Shown piece after piece: positions 33,793 through 43,498 of a DNA stretch of 64,000 bases (positions within the stretch are counted from its first letter, which is position 1; every line of letters begins with the position of its first letter). The position numbers were made by a program, and so were the translations under genes. This DNA is from Tremella fuciformis (lineage: Eukaryota; Basidiomycota; Tremellomycetes; Tremellales; Tremellaceae): the NCBI GenBank assembly GCA_032768795.1, contig CP136490.1:7006001-7070000 (forward strand). Reading direction: 5' to 3'. The notes below the pieces were generated by a model, which saw only the letters and a program-made list of their open reading frames with translations, was not told where the DNA came from and made no database searches.

Positions 33793-33805
33793 GGAGACGT
33801 TACCA
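33793..33805 (-). other. tRNA-type primer-binding site of the Copia element
   Basis: TGGTAACGTCTCC immediately follows the 5' LTR in element orientation. A host tRNA ending ...GGAGACGTTACCA would prime it. This contrasts with the self-priming sites of the Gypsy and miniature elements. Confidence 0.65.
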
Positions 33806-34123
33806 CGACGGAATCTTAGCTCTGAGGCAATGGGATTCCGGTCACCTGTTGCCCGCTCAGCACTTGCTATGAGTGATGCATTCGGACTTACCTGTTGCCC
33901 GCTCAGCACTTGCTATGAGTGATGAGGAGGGCAACAGGCGGCGGCATTCTACAAGGTCGTCGAGGGTGTCGGCGTTATAAGCGGAGTTATCGTTGGTGGC
34001 AGCTTCTCTGCCTCGTCGAGGGTGAACCTCGTCGAGGCACAACCTCGTCGAGGATCGAGTAGCCTCGACGAGGTTACTCGAAGATGAGTCAAGCTCATGT
34101 GAGCGTGCCACCTATTTCCGTCG
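33806..34123 (-). repeat. 5' LTR of the Copia element (318 bp)
   Basis: Apparently identical to 29070-29387; followed on the plus strand by the target duplication GCCTC. Confidence 0.93.
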
Positions 34124-34672
34124 GCCTCGTGGGACTATGGCCAAACCTTTGAAGCTCCCTCGTCCTCGGGAGCGAGATAGCATTTGGCACGCCACACGGA
34201 GCATAGCTCCGTGAGTATCTTGCCTTGCGCTCTAAGCTGCGTCAAAACATCCCTGCCCCGCCCATCTTTGCGCGTCCTCTGTCGCTCTCAGCACTTTGAG
34301 TGTTCATATGCAGACCAAGTCCGGTAGGACTGGCTGAGTCGCAGCTTCTCACAGCACCTGTGCCGGGAGACGAAGGGCCCTGAAGCATTATGCTCAACGC
34401 TAATCTGGAAAATGACCTGTGATCTTTGCCAAGCCTCGTCTGCAAAGTCTCATGTGCAGCCTCATACTCTCGCTCACAGTCCCAACTGAGGAGCACGAGG
34501 TTGGATTTGAAGTGATACGACTCCCGCTGTCCCTCTGACTCGCTGTAGATTCTCCATTAGACCGGCGACTAAACGCAGATCCAGCGATCCCCACAGACTT
34601 ACTGGCACGCGCATGTACCAATCGTCTCTTTGGACATGAACATCCCATGGCGAGACAGCTTTGGGGTGTCTC
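34124..34672. other. Unoccupied island DNA between Copia and solo LTR
   Basis: About 545 bp with no supportable gene; minus-strand frames of 84-95 codons lack motifs. It contains the right copies of the Copia target duplication and the left copy of the solo-LTR duplication, plus a small hairpin (CACGGAG...CTCCGTG, about 34195-34213). It is probably remnant intergenic DNA of the family-X array. Confidence 0.5.
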
Positions 34673-35107
34673 TGTCACGACGGCCACGCCCTCGACGACC
34701 TACGCACGTGACCGACACCTCTCACGTGGCCGACACGTGACCTACCTCGGGCTGGAGAACCTCGACGAGGGAGTAGACGTTGGATGAACGCGCGACGACG
34801 GGAAGCAGGCGCAGAGTCATATAGGATGCCCCGGGCGCCCGTCGTAGTTCTTCAGCACTCTCTGATTGAGTCTCATGGATCACCATTGACGATCTCACTC
34901 TCTCCGTGGCACGCAGCGTGGCTGAGTCGCACTCACGCTGTATCCTCGACGACCTTGTTACCTCGACGACCTTGTAACCTCGACGAGGATCCAACCTCGA
35001 CGAGGATCCTACCTCGACATCCTCGTTTCTACCCCTTTATCCTTTATTCTTGACTCTGATATTGTGCGAGAGGGCCTCTGCCAACGGGAGAGCGCAGCAT
35101 CGTGACA
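34673..35107 (+). repeat. Solo LTR related to the chromovirus LTR (435 bp)
   Basis: Runs TGTCACGACGGCCACGCC...CATCGTGACA and is flanked by the target duplication GTCTC (34668-34672, 35108-35112). Its first 20 bases match the chromovirus LTR start with one substitution, and the ends share TGTCAC/GTGACA. No internal element sequence is present, so it is the product of LTR-LTR recombination. It includes three to four CCTCGACGA[GC]-type repeats at about 34940-35020. Confidence 0.88.
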
Positions 35108-35130
35108 GTCTCATACAGTTCATGCGGGAA

Positions 35131-35419
35131 TGTTACAAGAAGGCGATTGATGCCTTGACACTCGACTGGCCGGTCACTTTTGTTTAACAGATTAAAAGTC
35201 CCAAGTCTCCGCCTTGGGCGTGGCAGACGAAGGCGCAGGTTACAGGCGCGGGTTCAATCCTCACACCCGCATGGATGCCGCCTGCAGGGGGAGGCGCACG
35301 GTGTTGAACACGTGGCTTTCCGGGTTCCGAGAGTATCAACAGGCATCTCTCGAGGGGGAGTGTTACAAGAAGGCGATTGATGCCTTGACACTCGACTGGC
35401 CGGTCACTTTTGTTTAACA
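35131..35419 (+). mobile_element. Miniature LTR element C (289 bp) with tRNA-like interior
   Basis: Two identical 59-bp terminal direct repeats (35131-35189, 35361-35419; TGTTAC...TTAACA) flank 171 bp. The target duplication is GGGAA (35126-35130, 35420-35424). A purine tract CGAGGGGGAG precedes the 3' repeat. The interior has a B-box GGGTTCAATCC (35250-35260) and an A-box-like TGGCAGACGAAGG (35221-35233), with about 16 nt between them, in a tRNA-like order. Unlike elements A and B, the 59-bp repeat has no TATA box and no clear self-priming complement. It is among the shortest LTR-type elements one could expect. No coding capacity. Confidence 0.85.
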
Positions 35420-35600
35420 GGGAAGCGGACCCATTTAACGTCAGCAACTTGTCGGGACCTGTATCTGGCTCTGCACCCGCGAAAGACCTGTCCGGATACC
35501 CTCGTACAAAGAGGGGAATGTCCTTGAAAGGCCGGGATACAATTTCCGGCGCTCGAGGCACTCGTTGACCATGCGGATTTTGGTGCAAAGCGTGTATACG

Positions 35601-35837
35601 GTACAGTACCTGGCCAAAAACCTTGGGACGCCAGGAATTGCCCCCCTTTGCGCCATTTCGATGAAATCATGCATGCATCAAGCTGAGAGCCTCAATTGGT
35701 GCGAACTTGTAGGACATACCCTATTGCACAAGCACACTGCAGGATTTTTCCCCCTCTTCGTGTGTGCATGATTTCATCGAAATGGCGTAAAGGGGGGCAA
35801 TTCCTGGCGTCCCAAGGTTTTTGGCCAGGTACTGTAC
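35601..35837. repeat. Long inverted repeat, 73-bp arms
   Basis: Arms 35601-35673 and 35765-35837 are reverse complements with one mismatch, separated by 91 bp. The arm starts GTACAGTACCTGGCC and ends GAAATCATGCA. No target duplication was found at the ends. RNA from either strand would form a long hairpin. It may be a foldback/MITE-like transposon or the result of an inverted duplication. Confidence 0.9.
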
Positions 35838-36465
35838 ATGACTGCGCATGACCCCAGAGTTTCTCCGCCTTCATACTGTTTCCAAAGTGCAGAATGAGAC
35901 GGTCCCATGACCTCTCAGAGCTCTGTCACGAGGCGAGGCCTTGGTGTGTCCATCGGATACCAAACAGAAGGTGGCAAAGTCAGGCATGATCCGGCCATGA
36001 TGCGCTTCGTCTCGGATCCTGAAGGTTGTCGAATTCATATGGGCAGTTAGCGAGACTCGCACCAGTCTCGCAAATTCGAGATTTCATTGCTCTGACATTT
36101 CTGCCCGCCCAGTTCTCATCGGCGGGTTGCAATCTCTTCAACGAACCTCGTGAATCAGAAGGGCCTAGGCGTCTCGAAATGTGGAATCCAGAGAGATGTG
36201 AAGCCCCACGGCTGATTCGTCATTTGTTGGCTTGCTCATCTCTGAGAGCCGCTCGATATGAGGGGAATTCGACAGGTCCTGGAGGCCTTCCCCAGGCTTA
36301 ACTACGACAGATCAAATCTGTCCGCGCTTTGGCAAATATTGGACAGGCGCTTAGCGGAATATGCAAATCCGCTTCAGGACGTAGCGCCAGATGCTTCTCC
36401 TCGTTGGTTGCACCTTTGTCAAGGGATTTGGAAATTGCTGGCAGAAAGCCGCACATAATGTAATG

Positions 36466-36473
36466 TATTTAAA
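36466..36473 (+). promoter_or_regulatory. TATA-like box of family-X member 3
   Basis: TATTTAAA about 80 bp before the ATG at 36550. Confidence 0.4.
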
Positions 36474-36549
36474 CGTCCTCTGATCATCTCTCGCCACCCA
36501 CTCAATACCTTCCTCTTTGATCCGTCTAACACGTCAACCATACTTGAGC

Positions 36550-37365
36550 ATGCCTGACACACAAACAGATTCGCTCTCTTTGGCACCAACCGAGATCCCG
36601 GAAACAAACGCCACTCCTGATACAGGTCTACCCACAATCAATTATCAGGCGATAGAGGACAGCATTGATGATCTTTACAAGCTAGGGTCCAAAAACGGGT
36701 GGTCCACAACCGATCCAGACGGGCCAGACTCTGTTCGACGACCGTATGCCGCGGCCTATCTACCCTTAGCTGGACCCTCCACTCAGCCGACCGTGACTAT
36801 GAAAGGCCAACAAGGCCTGTTCACAGACCCGATACAGATAGCAAGCTGGACAATTCAAAAGACAAACCTCTTAGAAAGGGACACAAACATAATGAGCAAT
36901 ATCATTAAGAGTGCTGCAACGCAGAAGCTAATCCAGGAGGACGGTCGAAATTCCTCAATGGCCCCAGGTGCACACCGCGTCTACTTCCGTCCAATGGCCA
37001 GGCATTTCCGAGACTACAACCAATCCCAGTTGCTCGCAAACCAGCTTTTGAGCGATGAGAATATTGAGAGGATTCTGCAGGGCGGTGACCAACCCGTAGA
37101 TGCCCAGATCGGGGACCCGTCCTCGCGCCAGGAGTGCACGGAAATACTGAAAAGCATGAACTACCAAGTCCATTGTTCACCCCCGGAAGACAAAGCAGAC
37201 ATCATCCAGAGGGCTCGAGCTACTTCGCGATACTACACCGCCCATCCTGTACAGAGCAGGGAGAACGAGCTTGACGAATCCCTCGAAAGCTGTCTGGCAC
37301 GGGCCGGCGCTAAGTACAGAGAGGTATACCAGGAATTCCATGACACCTTTGGGCGAGTACCGTAA
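36550..37365 (+). CDS. Unknown single-exon protein, family-X member 3
   Basis: Intronless, 271 aa from ATG 36550 (MPDTQTDSLS). No recognised domain, signal peptide or membrane helix. It shares with the protein at 17429 the strings QLLANQLLSDENIERIL, a short DP-containing segment, RARATSRYYTAHP, and AGAKYREVYQEF near the end. These match SFAANMLLSDKSLAEYF, RQASHYFTAYP and AGQRFWDQYYRF in order and spacing. The N-terminal 60 residues are polar. It lies on the far side of the transposon block from its two relatives, same strand. Function unknown. Confidence 0.68.
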   Translation: MPDTQTDSLSLAPTEIPETNATPDTGLPTINYQAIEDSIDDLYKLGSKNGWSTTDPDGPDSVRRPYAAAYLPLAGPSTQPTVTMKGQQGLFTDPIQIASWTIQKTNLLERDTNIMSNIIKSAATQKLIQEDGRNSSMAPGAHRVYFRPMARHFRDYNQSQLLANQLLSDENIERILQGGDQPVDAQIGDPSSRQECTEILKSMNYQVHCSPPEDKADIIQRARATSRYYTAHPVQSRENELDESLESCLARAGAKYREVYQEFHDTFGRVP

Positions 37366-38170
37366 GAAGGGCCAGCTATCAAGCTCCTTAGCGGCCGCGT
37401 CCTTCTCCTGTCTATATACGCATACCTCCAAATTCGCCCACGCCTTACTGTTCTTTACGTGATGGGCTTTACATACCCCCACGAACTCCGACAATCGGAT
37501 AAACACCTCTCTTCCCGGCACGGCTCGATCGCGTCTTCATAGCTGAATGACCGTCTGTGTATAGCAATCGCCGACCCTGCCAATAGACTTTCGTGATGCA
37601 TATATCATCCAGCTCCACTCACAGAACCTTGTCTCTATCTCGAGTTCTGACATGGTGATACGTAGCTTTCCTTGCCGTCTCCATGTGCTCATCGGACGGG
37701 CAAAGCCTGTACCCGATGCGAGAACCTACTTGGTGCATTCGAACATGACAAATGGCGCCTATGTTGCAGGTCCGCATCGACTGACTCTGTCCCACTGGTC
37801 TTCAGTGTATCAACCGTCACATCAACCGTCTTCAGCACTCGCCTTTCCATGCCCAGCGTTCCCTAAGCGACAAGTACAGTACGGGACGAATGGTAATGCC
37901 TCTGCTTTGTTTCGCCTAGGCCTGCATAACGTATTGGAGATACATCGCAAGAGGGCTTTCGGCATGAAGCTCCTGTTGATGTATGGTATTTTGTCTCCTT
38001 TACAACATGCACGCCGACGCGCGACCGCAGAAGAAAAGAATTGCTCGCTGGTCTGCACACATCTCTGACTGCCACTGGTATGGGCGCCACATTCCTCGTT
38101 CAACCCTCATCCTCCGAGTCGACTGCGCCAAAAGTCTCATTTTCGCACTCACGCACAGACAACGCCAGGC
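37366..38170. other. Intergenic at the right edge of the accessory island
   Basis: About 800 bp. A 138-codon plus-strand frame (37652-38068) has no motif or relative in the window and I do not call it. There is a short repeat of TCAACCGTC near 37808-37830. It presumably carries the promoter of the PLP-synthase glutaminase. Confidence 0.5.
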
Positions 38171-39094
38171 ATGACCATTGCAGTTCCCCCAACACTCCCA
38201 GAAAGAGTGGTCATAGGGGTCCTCGGTACGCTCCACGCCCGCTCATGCATCTCTGCTGACAGGAAAGCCCTACAGGGCGCTTTCATCGAGCACGTCCACT
38301 ATCTCGAAAAGTCAGTCGGACCGTTGACCGACGACTGACCGCTCACAAGGCAGATTGCGGCCAGAAGGGCATACGATCGAGGCAGTCCCAGTCCGCACAG
38401 CCGAGGAGCTCGAGGTTGGTCGTCGGCGTTGTGGACCGGACTGAATTGACATGCTAGCGGTGTCACGCGCTCATCATCCCGGGTGGCGAATCGACCGTCA
38501 TCACCAGGCTAGCGTCACTCACTCCGCGTCTCCTACCCTTGCTGCTCGACTTTGTGCGGTCGCCGACGAAAGCGGTCTGGGGCACATGTGCGGGCATGAT
38601 TCTGCTCGCGGACGAGGACGGGATTGGCGGTGGCAAAGTCGGCAAGACACCCAAAGGGTGGAACGGGATCAGTGGGATGAAAGTCTGGCGAAACCTCTAC
38701 GGCAGTACGTCTTCCGGCGGCCCTGCAGCCCTCTTGTCTGGATGTGCTCACTCTTTTAGCACAACTCGAATCGTTCGAGCTGCCCATGCACATCCCCTGT
38801 CTGTCCGACCCATCCCGACCCTTCAACGCCATCTTCATCCGAGCACCTGCTGTACACTCCCTCGCTCCCTCACAGGACGATGAGCCTCCCGTCCAGGTGC
38901 TTGCAGCTCTGCCCGAGGAGCTACGTCCACCAGCGCCGCCCGACGACGAACGACTCGGGCCGCATAACCCAGACGATTTGGGCAAAGTCATGCTTCGTCA
39001 AGGCAGGAATATGGTGACAAGCTTCCACCCAGAATTGAGCGGCGACACGCGAGTCCATCAGTACTGGGTTGAAAGCTGTGTTCTTGGGAGATAA
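38171..39094 (+). CDS. SNO1: Pyridoxal 5'-phosphate synthase glutaminase subunit (SNO/PDX2)
   Basis: Class I glutaminase subunit that feeds ammonia to the SNZ/PDX1 synthase in vitamin B6 synthesis (cytosol). The N-terminus has the family GVLGTLHARSCI oxyanion segment. After introns (about 38315-38355, 38418-38457, 38705-38759) come LIIPGGESTVI, the nucleophile cysteine in GTCAGMILLA, and the His-Glu of the triad in VTSFHPELSGD. The segment RRPAPPDDERLGPHN-like (about 38925-38970) is a proline/acidic insertion relative to bacterial PdxT. The synthase partner is not in the window. It is convergent with YPP1, with 128 bp between stops. Confidence 0.93.
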
Positions 39095-39222
39095 TGTCTC
39101 TGTGTCCTTGTGGCAGGATACATGGTTGTATGTTTAGACCTAGAGATGCACTAACGACCACCATGCTGGTGCACGCATCCCCGCGATAATATATGCCGAG
39201 AACAATCTATGCCTGTACCAAG

Positions 39223-42200
39223 CTACAACCACCTGTCTACCGCATCTCTCCATCTCCTGCACGGCTTGCTTTCTTCCAGATCCAAAGCGTAGACCAAGCA
39301 TTCCCGACTTCTTTCCAATCGGCCTTGCGCCTCGCACACTTTGGCAAGGTAGTACCAGGCTTCTGGAACGTCCCAACCAGCGTCTTGAGTCAATTGATTC
39401 AACAGCGAGTGGGCGAGCTCGATCTGACCGGTCGTCAAGTAAAGCTTGCTCAAACTGACAATACTCGGCGGGTGATCAGGTCGAAGAAGAATCGATTTCG
39501 TGAAGGCTGGCAGAGCCGCCGCAAAGTTTTCTAGGGAAACATGATACAAGCCGAGCTGGACCCAAACGTCGGCATTCTCCGGATCGAGCGTTTCTGCCTC
39601 CTCAATCGCCACGAGAGACTGTTCGGGCTTGCCCCACCGTCGAAATGTTGCAGCAGACATGAGCCAGAGATTGGACAAGATGCGTGATTCGAGCGGCGTT
39701 CGACCGTGCTCGACCCGAGGGGCAGGTGGCGGAGGCGGTGGGCCCCGAGGAGTGTAGCCCCGAAAGTGCGAATGGACCGCAGTCGGGGCAATAGACGCAG
39801 CAGAAGAAGACGCAGAGGGGATGCGATGACCTATGCACAATGTAAGATGGAAGATAGACTTGAGGCAGGAGCCAAACTCACCATGCCCTTGAGCCTCTTC
39901 CTGCAAAGTCGACACACGTCTGATACTGCTAGGTCGGTGTACGTTGGGTACGTGAAGGTGTTTCTGAATGGCTTTGCGGGAGCCGGTAAAGCTGCGGCGA
40001 ACACTGCGTTTCTGTCGCTCTTTCTCGTCGGTCACTTCTCCCTCCGACGCGGTCCCGGAGTCCAATGGAGTGGTTTGGCCCGAAGCTGGATCTACTATCA
40101 CTGGCGGTGGTTCGGACACATCGCCCGCTCCTATGGTGGCCGCAGCAGGCTGCATCGCGCCCACTGATGTGAAAGGGCCATTGCCGTTGACTGGAGTCTG
40201 TCTGGGAGGACCGGAGTCTTGTGTTGTCGGCGCGGCGATCGAGACATAGGATCCACCAAGATCCATCACACTGGCAACATTCTGCAAGCCATTGCGATGA
40301 TACCCAAAGTTATATCTGTTGCGACCTGATCGTGCAGAGAAGAAAGCGAACAGCTCCTGCTGTTGCAGCATCGCGGCGTCGGGACCTTGCAGTCTCTCGA
40401 TGATAACCGCTTGTGTCATGCGTAGCCGAATGACATTCTCGAGTTTCTTGCTTCGGGAGACAGGCAAAGCGGGCGACCTTGCCACTGGTCTTAGCGCACC
40501 GGAGGTATCTAGCAGACGCTCTGTCGCAGAAGTTGCCGAGGTCGGGGCACTCGTAGATGACGCGGTGGCGAAGTCCTTCGTTTCGACCGCCGGGTCCGTA
40601 GGTATGGGATTTGTGGAAACATCTCCCTCCTCATCTGCATCCTCGTTTGCCTCGCTCTCATCCCAAACCGAAACACCAGCGTCGCAGGCCTTGAGCGCAC
40701 CAGACCAGTCGCCGGATGCCGTTAGAAGCAGGGCTACAAGATGCCAGGCCTGCAGATTTTGCGAGTCAAGTTCCAAACATTGACGAATGGAGTCAGTGGC
40801 GGCGTCGATGGCTCTGGCTTCGGCCTGACAATAAGCGAGATGGAAGAAAGCTGTGGCTGATCCGGCGTTGAGCTTGACGGCGGAGATCAGGTGGTTGATC
40901 GCTTGAGCTTGGTATGTGGGGCGAGTCGTGGAGTCGGCGCCTGAACTCGGTCAGTTCAAATCTAGAACCTATGTGTTTCCTCACTTTGCATGACCATAGC
41001 CATTCTGACAATTCCTTTGCACTCTTCCACGTCTCCTCTGAGGGATTGCCGGGTCGGGTTTCTTCGCTTGTCGGCATTGAGAATAACATCCCCTGCCAGA
41101 TTGACATATCGCCAGGCCTCATCGGCTTCAAAGAGATCTTTCAATAGCAATCGCGCGCCGACGAGAAGAGCTTCCACGAATTCATCGTCGCCGTCCAGCT
41201 CTGCCTCGGCAATCTGACTCTTGCGTTCTTCCGCGACCTCGCCCTCCTCATCTTCGGCATCTTCTGCTTGTTGCGCGATTTCCGCAGGTCCAGCTGGCAC
41301 GTCCTCCGTTGGCCGACGTTTGAGCTGCAAGCTGATATCGGGCTGCTGAGTCTCTCTGGCTTTCAAGACGAGCTGGACATAGAGTTCGAAAGTTCGGCGA
41401 GCGTCGGCCGAATCGCCTAGTGCTGCCAGGAGACGCGTAAGGTGCCGTAATATGGATTGGGATTGGAAAGTGAGGCTCATCGCCCACCATAATGTGTCTG
41501 AGATCGAACGGCCAAGCTTCTGGCACTGATCGTACAGTGCAACAATGATGTTGGCAAAGGCAATAACCGGGGCATTGACTGCGCCGGCCTTGGGGAAAGT
41601 GGTCGTCGATGAGAGCAGACGGCGACCGTTATATAGTGCTTCGTTGACTTCACTCATCCACACCTTTCGGGCGGGTTGGGGGCTTGCTCCTTCAGAGATC
41701 AGGTACGGGTGTTCGCACACCGATCCGGATGGAGGGAATCCAGCATGCAGCGCTCGCACGTAAAGTAGGAGCATGCGCTGCCGTTGGTTTGACCGGAAAG
41801 TCGCGGGCCAAGAGAGAGAGAACGCATGGTAGGTTCTCAAGATTCGTAGCGACTCAGTCACGTCGCTTCGGCGGGCCGCGATAACTGCCGCGCGGGTCAG
41901 CGCTGTCGCCAACCAGCGGCAAATCTCTCGATGTCGCTCGAATTCGAACGCCGTCGCCCGATCCCGACTCTTTGACAAGTAAGAAGGCAGCGGGAATGTA
42001 TATGTTGATATAGGTCGTAACAAGGGGATGATCGAGGTGTAAGCTCGAAGAGCAAGGTCGAAATCAGGTTGAGGCAGAAGCTCTGCTGACATGCCGAGGA
42101 CACACTTTGCTCGTATGCGGTCAAGTATTGCGGCGTCTCCTTCTACAGCTCCGGCTCTCAGAAGCTGGAACGGCTCCTCATCTGTTGCCATGCGTACAAC

Positions 42201-42994
42201 GTCCGAGTGCCGACCGAGAGCATGAGTCACGAATATTCCGAGAAGTTTTGCGGTCTGTTTGCTCAGATGTGTCGTTGTGCAGCTTCGGGTCACTTATGGA
42301 GACTTACCGATATCTCTGCGGGACGAAGCTGCCCTCCTCTGATCAACGTCGTAACGCCCTCCTCATCCGCCACAGCTTCTTGAACCTCGCCCGAAACGAG
42401 TCCGGTCCACCAGCCGTCCCCTTCTTCCCAGCTACTCTCTTCGGCGGGTTCATCGCCATCCAGATCCTTGTCCGATAGATTGTAAGCATGAGAATCTCTC
42501 GCCCGAGCTGTCGCCGCAGATGACGAGCCAGCGATATTGCTGATAGGGCGTCCGAGTGGAGCAGTCGTCCGGTGTTCAGGATGAGAAACATGCACAAATG
42601 AAGAGCCAGATTGAGACCCCGCGGTGCCTCCTGAGTGACCGTCCGGATCCGCTCGAGCTGAGACTCCTGATGATGGCCCGGACGATGCATGAGAATGTGA
42701 AGCCAGTGACGCTGGACGCCCGAGTAGCGGCAAGTAGAGCAGCGAGACATTGCGGAGATGGTGGATGATAGCCGTGTCTGCGGAGAGTGAGCATATCATC
42801 CCGAGTGCCGTATCTGAAGACTGACTTCCACCTGTGTGCTTTCCCCATTTCCGTATGAGCTCTGCCCAGCTCAACCCCGTACCATTAGGCGCAGTTGCTG
42901 GTTGAGAGCTGCTCCAGGCTCCACGCAGCAAGGCGCTGGAGAGCGCCTGGTGATAGTGGGCGGCCTTGGGGCTCGGCGCATGCTGAGTCGCCAT
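39223..42994 (-). CDS. YPP1: YPP1/TTC7-family TPR protein
   Basis: Large TPR protein of the Ypp1/TTC7 family, the scaffold that holds Stt4/PI4KA phosphatidylinositol 4-kinase at the plasma membrane with Efr3. Also known as Rhf1-like filamentation protein in fungi. Three long exon blocks (42994-about 42300, 42270-about 40970, 40940-39223) plus a small intron near 39881-39832. The middle block is helical (EALYNGRRLLSSTTTFPKAG, LFEADEAWRYVNLAGDVILNADK). The C-terminal block has clear TPRs (SATAFFHLAYCQAEARAIDAA, ENADVWVQLGLYHVSLENF, PEAWYYLAKVCEAQGRLERS). Between them is a low-complexity Ser/Pro/Thr insert (about 39750-40300). Start ATG 42994 (MATQHAPSPKAAHYHQAL). Shares a divergent promoter with ILV1. 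Confidence 0.88.
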
Positions 42995-43498
42995 TGATGC
43001 AGCCTACAGACTACCGAATGTATCTGCACAGTGTGATCATGGACGATCGCGCATGAGCCAGTGAGTCGAAACGAGAGTGAGAATAGTAGAGCTTTGCGAG
43101 ACCGAGGAACGATGATACAATGCCGAAAGGGACGTCACCTGCTGATCCTTGTCGACTCCCCTCACTTAAAAAGTCCGAGTTACTCTCAGTGTCGAGTCGC
43201 TAGTCACGAGTAGATAAGATCACGATACGCGCTTTCTTGCACACTGTCACGACTGCGAGCACCTCAACCCGGGCCTCAACATGTATGCTGACCGTCGCTG
43301 TCGCCTCACTGAAGCTCACGATACAGGTCACACGCAGGTCCAAGCCAGACCAACGGTCATGCCAATGGCCTGATCCACTCTCCCTCTCGCCAAACCACCA
43401 CCATAGAGTACACATCCTCTGCGCCCCAACCGCCATCGTCGCCAAAACATGCGGAGAATGGCGAGCCAGATGACGACCTGCCGACCCACCTGTATGAG
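42995..43498. promoter_or_regulatory. Divergent promoter region YPP1 / ILV1
   Basis: About 500 bp. TTAAAAA near 43166 could serve as a TATA element. TGAGTC strings (about 43061) resemble half of a Gcn4/CPC-type site, which would suit an amino-acid biosynthesis gene, but no full TGASTCA was found. The first coding exon of ILV1 may begin inside this stretch. Confidence 0.4.

Larger units (their letters stand above)
29070..34123 (-). mobile_element. Ty1/Copia retrotransposon, apparently intact
   Basis: Complete 5054-bp element on the minus strand with target duplication GCCTC (29065-29069, 34124-34128). Two 318-bp LTRs (29070-29387, 33806-34123) appear identical, so insertion is recent. A single uninterrupted 1433-codon gag-pol ORF fills the interior. 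The primer site right after the 5' LTR is TGGTAACGTCTCC (33805-33793), a tRNA-type start. A polypurine GAGGGGAGG precedes the 3' LTR. LTR termini set by the duplication are CGACGGAA...TTCCGTCG, not the usual TG...CA. Confidence 0.95.
35420..36549. other. Island DNA with a long inverted repeat, upstream of family-X member 3
   Basis: No gene is supported. It holds the inverted repeat at 35601-35837 (separate entry) and a TATA-like TATTTAAA at about 36466-36473. Confidence 0.5.

Noticed and set aside
18521..34123. RIP-type mutation of the repeats
   Set aside because: Element ORFs are open and LTR pairs look identical; there is no excess of C-to-T damage or stop codons.
18521..35419. Retrotransposon-rich block as a centromere
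   Set aside because: Tremellomycete centromeres are LTR-rich, but this block is only about 17 kb and genes resume on both sides. There is no sequence evidence for centromere function.
35131..35419. Self-priming site in miniature element C
   Set aside because: Only a 6-nt match (ACTTTT/AAAAGT) between the terminal repeat and the post-repeat sequence; too short to claim.
37652..38068. 138-codon plus-strand frame
   Set aside because: No motif, no relative in the window, no clear promoter. Not enough to call a gene.
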